The translations under genes were made by a program, and so were the position numbers. From a bacterium (lineage in GTDB: Bacteria > Desulfobacterota > Binatia > UBA12015): 9,990 bases of DNA. Shown here piece after piece: positions 1-5,235 of this stretch (its first letter is position 1; each line of letters starts with the position of its first letter). The stretch is from contig JAPOLW010000107.1 in assembly GCA_029976905.1 (NCBI GenBank), forward strand, positions 1 to 9,990. Reading direction: 5' to 3'. Under the pieces are notes generated by a model. It saw nothing but the letters and a program-made list of their open reading frames with translations, ran no database searches and was not told the DNA's origin.

Positions 1-8
1 GACCTCGC

Positions 9-110
9 CTTCCACACAAGGCAAAGCCCGGCGCGCTTCCACCACCCATGCAAGGCAGGCCCCGGGCACCCTTCTGCCACCCATGCGAGGCAGGCCCGTT
101 CTAACTTCCG
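9..110. repeat. Degenerate tandem repeat, about 35-bp period, about 3 copies
   Basis: Units begin with CTTC at 9, 36, 71 and 105, the last being only a stub. The best-matched part is CCACCCATGC(A/G)AGGCAGGCCC at 42-62 and 77-97, which differs at one base in 21. The first unit is shorter and diverged (CCACACAAGGCAAAGCCC at 12-29). The third unit contains the TAG stop (101-103, minus strand) of the split-barrel gene, so the array starts at that gene's 3' end. More copies may lie left of the window. I see no CRISPR-like spacing and no gene in this stretch. Confidence 0.6.
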
Positions 111-553
111 GACCGCATGCGCGCGGTGAAATCCCAGCTCGAGATCCACACGGGCTCGATGCGGATGGCCACTTCGTGTTCCCGGCGGCTACGCAGCCAG
201 CGGGCAAACGACCCCTCGGGGTCCTCGACGTATCGCTCGATCAGACGATCGAGTACCCGCGGGCCGTCGGACTTGCAGATCTCCGCGCGCCCCTGTCCGC
301 GAATCCCCGCATAGGGCGGCTCCTCTTCACCCACCTCGAATCCACAGCGGGGTTCACGCAGAAGGTGACCGACGATGCGTGCATCTTCCTGGGTTGCGCA
401 CCACAGGACGTCCTCGCGATGCCAGAACCACAGCGAGACGACCAGCGGCCACCCCGAGGCCGTCGTACAGCCCAGACGGAGCGGCACGCTTCGTTCGTCG
501 AGATAACGGGCCACGCCCGCCGCATCCCAGGTCCCCCGATACTCGATGCCCAC
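101..553 (-). CDS. Pyridoxamine 5'-phosphate oxidase-like FMN-binding split-barrel protein
   Basis: This 150-aa protein has the size and pattern of small PNPOx-like flavin/F420-binding proteins. These are soluble cytoplasmic oxidoreductases or flavin-binding proteins, and their substrates usually cannot be predicted. An N-terminal helix (residues 10-20) leads into strands with LRLGCTTASGWPLVVSLWFW (25-44), then a DVLWCATQ strand (48-55), the segment PPYAGIRGQGRAEI (79-92) typical of the barrel, and a C-terminal P-W-I-S-S-W-D-F motif (134-142). The start is GTG at 553, preceded by a very purine-rich GAGGGGAGGGGGG stretch that serves as ribosome-binding site. It lies downstream of the SCP2-PhyH dioxygenase on the same strand, 173 bp away, with a tandem repeat between them, so co-transcription is possible but not shown. 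It is not a genuine PdxH, which is longer and has a dedicated C-terminal domain. Fold confidence is good; function is unknown. Confidence 0.85.
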   Translation of the reverse strand: MGIEYRGTWDAAGVARYLDERSVPLRLGCTTASGWPLVVSLWFWHREDVLWCATQEDARIVGHLLREPRCGFEVGEEEPPYAGIRGQGRAEICKSDGPRVLDRLIERYVEDPEGSFARWLRSRREHEVAIRIEPVWISSWDFTARMRSGS

Positions 554-616
554 GCCCCCCTCCCCTCAACGAAGGACACGCCCTCGGCCCCGGGGACGGG
601 TGGGCCTCGCCCTCCC

Positions 617-742
617 GTCTCCGTTCGCCTCTGGTTGCCCGCTCACGCGTTTCGACGGGTCTCCGTCCGCCTCCGGTTGCCCGCTCACGCGTTTCGACGG
701 GTCTCCGTTCGCCTCCGGTTGCCCACTCACGCGTTTCGACGG
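617..742. repeat. 42-bp tandem repeat, three copies
   Basis: Three directly adjacent 42-bp copies lie at 617-658, 659-700 and 701-742. Any two copies differ at only two positions (40/42 identical). Each copy contains an MluI-type ACGCGT palindrome. The unit nearest the dioxygenase gene includes the last 16 bases of that gene, with its TGA stop at 727-729 on the minus strand, so the array looks like amplification of that gene's 3' end into the gap before the split-barrel gene. The period is a multiple of three, but no frame through it looks like a real protein. Confidence 0.9.
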
Positions 743-1983
743 GTCTCTTCGTCCCGGTGTCGCTGATCCGCATTGCCGCCGGAGGCGCCGATGCGATCGC
801 GCACGTTCGTCAGGCGCGCACGAGCAGCGCGCTCTTCCTCCTGCGGCGGCTTCGGGAGCACGTCGCCAGGGAGTGCTGGCAAGCGAAAGGCCGTATAGAC
901 GACCTTGCGCGGACGCTTCGTCGGCCGATAGGCGCGGTGCAACGTGTCGCTGCAGTGGACCGTGAGGTCACCGATCTTCGTCTCGAGCTTGCGCGGTGTG
1001 AGATCGAGGCTCGCGTCGAGACCCGCCGTCTGCACGTTCGCCCGGTGCGAGCCTGGTACGACGCCGAGCGCGCCGCTCTCGCGATCCGCGCCCGTGACGG
1101 AGATACCGACCGTCATCCCATTGCAGAGATACGAGTGCATGCCCTGGCCGCAATCCTTGTGCCACGGAAGGTCCGAAAGCCCCGTCTGGATGTCCAACGG
1201 CTTGACGAGGCCCTCCGCGCCCAGTTTTGGGTCATGGCCGTCGCCCGTGAGGCGGGACAGCCACTGCAGGCGCTCGTCCTCCAACAGGGCTCGCAGGGCG
1301 GCGGATTTCTCGTGAAACCACAGAACCCGGACGGCCTGCTGTACCCCGTGCGAATCGCCGGCCCACCAGGAGGCGCCATCGTCGGGGGTGGCGGCCGCGA
1401 TGGCTGCCTCGAGGTCCTCGGCGACCGCAGCCATCTCGTCTTCCGAGAAGACGCTGCGCAGATGGAGGAACCCCGCCTCGCGCAGGAAGTGGGCCACCTC
1501 GTCGCGATCGTCTTCGAGCGTAAAGCATCGTGCGAGGTCGAGCGGCTCGCCGTCGCGGGCGCGAAGCACGATGGCACCGGTCTCGTGCACTGGCCTTCCG
1601 TCGAGAAGCGCACGAAAGACCGGTTCCCATCCGATCCAGGTGTCGAACTCCCCCTGCACGACGCGCACCCCCGAGTTCATCGCGAGGCCCATCGTCGTCT
1701 TCCGATCCTGCACCAGATCCGAGAGCGCCGCCGACTCCAACTCGACGACCGCGCCGGCGCCCGCGACGCCATCTTCGAGGACGAAGCGCGCCCCGTCGGT
1801 GCGGAGGGTCACCGACCGCCCCTCGACCTTCATCCCGAGGGGCGCGATGTTCTTGTGGCGCATGCCGCGCGCCGCCAGATCACCGTTGCGTGCCGCGGCC
1901 TCGGCGAGGATCCCATCGAAGACTTCATCACGCGAGAGATTCCGGACCTCCCCGTGACGGCGAGTGCGCTGATCGATCGACAT
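727..1983 (-). CDS. SCP2-like lipid-binding domain fused to phytanoyl-CoA-type Fe(II)/2-oxoglutarate dioxygenase
   Basis: This 418-aa protein appears to have two domains. Residues about 20-132 resemble an SCP2 sterol/lipid carrier fold: VTLRTDGARFVLEDG, then VVELESAALSDLV, then an MNSGVRVVQGEFDTW stretch matching the usual 'Gklkv.Gd' segment. Residues about 155-367 are a PhyH dioxygenase: HFLREAGFLHLRSVF at the start, the iron motif WHKDCG (His275, Asp277), GALGVVPGSHR, and a distal DTLHRAYRP (His349) followed by Arg359 for 2-oxoglutarate. Such enzymes hydroxylate an unactivated carbon using O2, Fe(II) and 2-oxoglutarate; the fused carrier domain suggests a lipid-like substrate (inference). 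PhyH proteins are usually near 250-300 aa, so the N-terminal extension is real extra sequence. The ATG at 1983 is preferred. An in-frame TTG at 2022 would add 13 residues, and neither start has a strong ribosome-binding site. The gene is divergent from the carotenoid-type oxygenase. Confidence 0.85.
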   Translation of the reverse strand: MSIDQRTRRHGEVRNLSRDEVFDGILAEAAARNGDLAARGMRHKNIAPLGMKVEGRSVTLRTDGARFVLEDGVAGAGAVVELESAALSDLVQDRKTTMGLAMNSGVRVVQGEFDTWIGWEPVFRALLDGRPVHETGAIVLRARDGEPLDLARCFTLEDDRDEVAHFLREAGFLHLRSVFSEDEMAAVAEDLEAAIAAATPDDGASWWAGDSHGVQQAVRVLWFHEKSAALRALLEDERLQWLSRLTGDGHDPKLGAEGLVKPLDIQTGLSDLPWHKDCGQGMHSYLCNGMTVGISVTGADRESGALGVVPGSHRANVQTAGLDASLDLTPRKLETKIGDLTVHCSDTLHRAYRPTKRPRKVVYTAFRLPALPGDVLPKPPQEEERAARARLTNVRDRIGASGGNADQRHRDEETRRNA

Positions 1984-2162
1984 GTCGCCTATGGAATCAC
2001 CCGAATCGCGGGCGTTTTGCAAGCTCTCCGCGGCCAGGGCGTGGTCGCCCCCTGCGGTTTGGGCCGCCGCCGCGAGAAGGCCAGATGTTCATCTGGAACG
2101 GCGGGGGCGCCTGGGATAGCGTCTCTCGGACCTTCAGGTCACGCACCAAGGGAGAACCAACG
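1984..2162. promoter_or_regulatory. Divergent promoter region between dioxygenase and carotenoid-type oxygenase
   Basis: This 179-bp gap separates two divergently transcribed genes and must hold their promoters. I cannot assign convincing -35/-10 boxes by eye; in GC-rich bacteria they are often weak. It contains the perfect inverted repeat described separately (2081-2096) and the AAGGGAG ribosome-binding site (2148-2154) of the plus-strand gene. The left 39 bp could be coding if the TTG start at 2022 of the minus-strand gene is used. Confidence 0.5.
2081..2096. promoter_or_regulatory. Candidate operator: perfect 7+2+7 inverted repeat
   Basis: CCAGATG-TT-CATCTGG is a perfect two-fold symmetric site of 16 bp with a 2-base centre. 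It sits 66 bases before the ATG at 2163 and 97 bases before the minus-strand ATG at 1983, so one bound dimeric repressor could act on both divergent genes. No regulator gene lies in the window. The size and symmetry suit a dimeric helix-turn-helix regulator such as a TetR- or MarR-type protein (inference). It could also form a short RNA hairpin in the 5' leader. Confidence 0.45.
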
Positions 2163-3605
2163 ATGACGACCCAGCCCGTAGCCGCCGACCTCACGACGCA
2201 GGAGATGCTCGCGAGGATTCTCCGTCCCAATCCCACCGAGACGGACGATCCCATCACCGAAATCGAGGGCGAGATTCCCCGCGACCTGAACGGGACGCTG
2301 TACCGCAATGGGCCGTGTCAGAAGATCCTGCCCAAGGGTGGCCCCGGCGCGATGCATCTCTTCGACGGCGATGCGCTCGTCCACGCGATCCACTTCGAGG
2401 ATGGCACGGCCCGCCATCGAAGCCGCTACGCCCGCACCGAGAGTTTCCAGGCGGTCGAACAGGCCGGCCGCTACTGTCTCGGCGGCCTGCGCGCGCCGGC
2501 CGAGGAACCGCTCGACGAGCCCCCGCCGGCCATCCAACCGAATACGAACATCGTGCCTCACGCGGGTCGGCTTCTGGCCCTGGTCGAGAATGCACCGCCC
2601 TTCGAGATGAGGCCCGAAACGCTCGAGTCGGTCGGCCTCTGGAGGTTCGACGACAAGATGGTGGGAATGTCGACGACGGCGCACCCGAAGATCGACGGAC
2701 GCACGGGCCAGATGCTCATCCACGGCTATCAGCCCGTAGAGCCCTACGTGCAACTCTACGTCGTCGAACCCGACGGTTCGGTCTCGCTGGCCGAGGCGAT
2801 CGACGCCCCATGGCCCTCGATGATGCACGACTTCGCGATCACCGAGAACTACGTGATCTTCCCCCTGGGCTCGGTGTACTTCGACTTCGAGCCCTACCTC
2901 AACGGGGAAGGATTCCTCGCCTCGGTACGCTACCGCCCCGAATTGAACATGAAGTTCGGCATTCGCCGCCGTGAGCCTGGCAGCCCGACGCGTTGGTTCG
3001 ACGCGCCCAGCACCGGCTATATGTTCCACCCCGGCAACGCATACGAGGAGGACGGCCGCATTCTGATGGATGCGTGCACCTACGAAGAGCCCCAGAAACT
3101 CCTCGACGACATCAACGTCATCCGGGACGGCAGCGCCGGGACCGGCGCGGGCCTGGCCGCGCGGCCCTATCTCTACGAGTTCGACCTCGACGCCGGCACC
3201 TGCCGGGAGACCAAACTCTCCGACATAGCGGCGGAATTCCCCCGTCTCGACGACCGCCGGGTCGGCTACCCAAACCGCTACGGCTATGCCGCGACCGCCG
3301 ACGGCGCCCGGGAACCCGGAGCGTTCTTCCGGCGGATCACCCGATACGACCGCACCACAGGCCAATCCGTGCATCGACCGGCCGTACACGGACAATGGGT
3401 GGGCGAACCCGTCTTCGTTCCGCGGACGGTCGATGCCGCCGAAGACGACGGGTTCACGTTGAATCTGGTCTACGACGCGCTCTCCGACCGGACGGCGGTC
3501 GACATCCTCGACGCCCGCGCCATCGACGCCGCCCCGCTGGCCCGCCTCTGGCTGCGGGAGCGCATTTCGCTGGGTTTTCACGGGAATTTCGCAGCCGCCC
3601 GGTAG
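2163..3605 (+). CDS. Carotenoid/lignostilbene cleavage dioxygenase family protein (RPE65/CCD superfamily)
   Basis: This 480-aa, full-length member of the carotenoid oxygenase family is a seven-bladed beta-propeller with a non-haem Fe(II) held by four histidines. All four are visible in the expected contexts: His174 (MSTTAHPKIDGRTG), His222 (MMHDFAITENY), His289 (YMFHPGNAYEEDG) and His473 (GFHGNF near the C-terminus). The N-terminus carries the family pattern EIPRDLNGTLYRNGP (37-51) and HLFDGDALVH (65-74). Glutamates at 142 and 415 (GEPVFVPR) sit where the second-shell residues are expected. Members split a conjugated or phenolic C=C bond with O2, giving apocarotenoid or aromatic aldehydes or ketones; the substrate is not predictable here. 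No signal peptide is visible, so it is cytoplasmic or membrane-associated. The ATG at 2163 follows AAGGGAG at 8 bases' spacing and matches the family N-terminus; the upstream open frame back to 1530 is antisense to another gene. It is the first gene of a four-gene plus-strand run. Confidence 0.95.
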   Translation: MTTQPVAADLTTQEMLARILRPNPTETDDPITEIEGEIPRDLNGTLYRNGPCQKILPKGGPGAMHLFDGDALVHAIHFEDGTARHRSRYARTESFQAVEQAGRYCLGGLRAPAEEPLDEPPPAIQPNTNIVPHAGRLLALVENAPPFEMRPETLESVGLWRFDDKMVGMSTTAHPKIDGRTGQMLIHGYQPVEPYVQLYVVEPDGSVSLAEAIDAPWPSMMHDFAITENYVIFPLGSVYFDFEPYLNGEGFLASVRYRPELNMKFGIRRREPGSPTRWFDAPSTGYMFHPGNAYEEDGRILMDACTYEEPQKLLDDINVIRDGSAGTGAGLAARPYLYEFDLDAGTCRETKLSDIAAEFPRLDDRRVGYPNRYGYAATADGAREPGAFFRRITRYDRTTGQSVHRPAVHGQWVGEPVFVPRTVDAAEDDGFTLNLVYDALSDRTAVDILDARAIDAAPLARLWLRERISLGFHGNFAAAR

Positions 3606-3620
3606 GTGCGGTTTCGAGGC

Positions 3621-3635
3621 ACGGTGGCACACCGT
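3621..3635. other. Perfect short hairpin between the oxygenase and the second dioxygenase
   Basis: ACGGTG-GCA-CACCGT forms a perfect 6-bp stem with a 3-base loop, 15 bases after the oxygenase stop and 39 bases before the next start. No T-run follows, so it is not a typical intrinsic terminator. It could be an RNA-stabilising or attenuating stem or a small operator. A chance occurrence in GC-rich sequence cannot be excluded. Confidence 0.3.
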
Positions 3636-3674
3636 CTCTCGCCGCGATAGGATTCCCGAAGGAAGAAGGCCGCC

Positions 3675-4541
3675 GTGGGAAGCCTCAGTCGAGAGCAGAT
3701 CGAGCACTATAGGGAGTACGGCTACGTCGTGGTGCCGGGAGTGCTCGGCGAGGACGAGATGCGACTCTACCGCGAACGCGCGCGCGCCATCTCCCTGGGC
3801 GATCTCCCCAACGAAGCCCGCAACCGCGTGGTGAAAGACATCGCCTACGCAAAGGGACGACTTCCCCTGCCCGAAGACCCCGAACACGCCGTCTGGAAAA
3901 TCATCAACCCTGATCGTTTCGACCCGCTCTTCGCCGAGGCGCTTCGCTTCCCCAAGGTTCTGGACGCGGTCTCCAGCTTGATCGGGGAAGACATCCTCGC
4001 CTTTCTCCTGATGTTCATCTACAAGCCGCCGGGCGTTCCGGCCTCCGAACATCCCTTCCACCAGGACGCGCTCTACTTCCCGTTCGAACCCCAGAACCAA
4101 TGCGTCGGCGTCTGGATTCCGCTCGATCCGGTCTCCGAGGAAAACGGCACTCTCACCGTCGTGCCCGGCTCCCATGAGATGAAGGTGCAAAATCATGGCT
4201 TCCGGGACGGGATCAACTTCGGGGCGCTCGCGGCCGAGGGCATCGAGGGAAACGCCGCGTTCCACGACAAAGCCATCTCTCTCGACCTTCCTCCCGGAGA
4301 CTGCGTGCTCTTCGCGACGCACATGCTCCACCGCACGGGCGGGAACCGAACCGACGGGCATCGCCGCGTCATCACGCTCCATATGGCAAGCGCGCGGTGC
4401 CGACCGACGACCGAGCATCGACTCGACGAGTACGGCTTCACGAGCGTCCGCGGGAGCACCTTTGGCGGTTGTCTGCAGCCGCAGGAGAATCCAGGCCTCC
4501 ATCTCGCCACCGGCCGCGGCCGGCTCATGGACGACGGCTGA
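3675..4541 (+). CDS. Phytanoyl-CoA dioxygenase (PhyH) family protein
   Basis: This 288-aa protein has the normal length and single domain of the PhyH family of Fe(II)/2-oxoglutarate-dependent oxygenases, which hydroxylate small or lipid-like molecules with release of CO2 and succinate. It opens with the family signature LSREQIEHYREYGYVVVPG (4-22). The iron facial triad is His129 and Asp131 (PFHQDALYF) with His219 (HMLHRTGGN). Arg230 or Arg231 is placed to bind the 2-oxoglutarate carboxylate. GTLTVVPGSHEMKV (158-171) is the conserved strand before the distal histidine. The start is GTG at 3675 with a strong GGAAGAAGG ribosome-binding site (3661-3669) five bases upstream; no ATG gives a better N-terminus. 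It lies 69 bp after the carotenoid-type oxygenase and probably shares its transcript. It is clearly diverged from the SCP2-fused PhyH encoded on the other strand, so the two are unlikely to be recent duplicates. Substrate unknown. Confidence 0.92.
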   Translation: MGSLSREQIEHYREYGYVVVPGVLGEDEMRLYRERARAISLGDLPNEARNRVVKDIAYAKGRLPLPEDPEHAVWKIINPDRFDPLFAEALRFPKVLDAVSSLIGEDILAFLLMFIYKPPGVPASEHPFHQDALYFPFEPQNQCVGVWIPLDPVSEENGTLTVVPGSHEMKVQNHGFRDGINFGALAAEGIEGNAAFHDKAISLDLPPGDCVLFATHMLHRTGGNRTDGHRRVITLHMASARCRPTTEHRLDEYGFTSVRGSTFGGCLQPQENPGLHLATGRGRLMDDG

Positions 4542-4636
4542 TCGAGCGCCCACGAACGACGATCCACCGGGCTGAAGACGCCCCGCGGCAGCCATCCCCG
4601 GTCGGTCCCCGAGGACGGATCTGATACGGAGGCCTC

Positions 4637-5119
4637 ATGATCGGAATCGAGCGCACACCCGAGGAACGGATCGCCGACCGCTTCGAGATCCAGGATCTGA
4701 CCAACGCCTATGCCGAGGCGGTCGACGGCCATGACTGGCCGCGCTTCGAAGCACTCTTCACGCCGGAGGCGCAGATCGACTATCGCGAAGCAGGCGGCAT
4801 CGCCGGAACGCCCGCCACGGTCGCGGCATGGATGCCGCAGGCGATGGCAGCCTTCACATGGGCTCTGCATTCGATGTCGACCCATACCGTCCGCTTCGAG
4901 AGCGCCGACCGGGCGACCGGGACCCTGCACGTCCTCGCCCGGCAGGGCGTCGTCTTCGAGGGGGAAGAGGAGGTCATGGACGTCGGCGCCATCTACGAAG
5001 ACCGCTACGTCCGCACAGAGTCCGGCTGGCGTTTCGCGCAGAGAATCGAGCGCACGAAATACATCACCGGGGGGCGCTTCGCCGCGATCGTTCGCAAGGC
5101 GGCACAGGGAACGCAATGA
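4637..5119 (+). CDS. SnoaL-like / NTF2-fold protein
   Basis: This 160-aa single-domain protein fits the SnoaL_4 branch of the NTF2 cone fold, which includes dehydratases, isomerases, cyclases and hydroxylating-dioxygenase small-subunit-like proteins. The N-terminal helices EERIADRFEIQDLTNAYAEA (9-28) and DWPRFEALFTPEAQIDYRE (33-51) are the family hallmark. They are followed by WALHSMSTHTVRFES (75-89), a central strand with TGTLHVLARQG (94-104), and the C-terminal YEDRYVRTESGWRFAQRIE (120-138). Tyr25, His78 and His83 line up roughly with positions that are catalytic in scytalone-dehydratase-like relatives, so a dehydratase or isomerase role is possible (inference). The ATG at 4637 has GGAGG at 4628-4632, four bases upstream. 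It lies 95 bp after the PhyH gene, and its TGA overlaps the ATG of a 39-codon ORF. The SnoaL family call is firm; the reaction is not. Confidence 0.9.
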   Translation: MIGIERTPEERIADRFEIQDLTNAYAEAVDGHDWPRFEALFTPEAQIDYREAGGIAGTPATVAAWMPQAMAAFTWALHSMSTHTVRFESADRATGTLHVLARQGVVFEGEEEVMDVGAIYEDRYVRTESGWRFAQRIERTKYITGGRFAAIVRKAAQGTQ

Positions 5120-5235
5120 CGTCGGGCGAGCGTCGTACCCGGCGACCATTCCAGGGACCCTCCGCACATCGGCGAAGCACCCCCGGCGTGTATCGCGAAC
5201 CGACGACCCGCCCTCGTCTCCGGGAGCCTGCATGA
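5116..5235 (+). CDS. Candidate 39-aa small ORF bridging two genes by ATGA overlaps
   Basis: This short frame exactly fills the gap between the SnoaL-like gene and the kinase gene. Its ATG overlaps the upstream TGA (ATGA, 5116-5119), and its own TGA overlaps the kinase ATG (ATGA, 5232-5235). AGGGA at 5106-5110 is a well-spaced ribosome-binding site. The peptide is very basic (10 Arg in 39) and rich in proline, with no recognisable domain, signal peptide or membrane segment. By my count about 25 of 39 third positions are G or C, weaker than the clear genes here, and Arg/Pro-rich products are typical of chance frames in GC-rich DNA. It may be a coupling or leader ORF that keeps ribosomes moving to the kinase gene, or it may be chance. 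Confidence 0.3.
   Translation: MTSGERRTRRPFQGPSAHRRSTPGVYREPTTRPRLREPA

Noticed and set aside
617..742. Possible CRISPR array
   Set aside because: The units abut with no spacers, vary in only a few bases, and have no cas genes nearby. It is a plain tandem repeat.
354..773. A 139-codon minus-strand frame with a 14-residue repeat (RPVETRERATGG-like)
   Set aside because: It overlaps two better-supported genes in another frame, and its periodicity is simply the 42-bp DNA repeat. There is no sign of selection on this frame.
1984..2022. N-terminal extension of the SCP2-PhyH protein from a TTG start at 2022
   Set aside because: The ribosome-binding-like GGAGA lies only 2-3 bases from the TTG, and the added 13 residues show no domain pattern. 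Kept only as an alternative start.
379..2166. A 595-codon open frame on the plus strand
   Set aside because: It is antisense to the SCP2-PhyH gene and crosses the split-barrel gene and the repeat. It has no family pattern.
2139..4595. An 818-codon open frame on the minus strand
   Set aside because: It runs antisense across the carotenoid-type oxygenase and the PhyH gene, both with clear catalytic motifs. It has no recognisable domains and is a by-product of strong G/C third-position bias.
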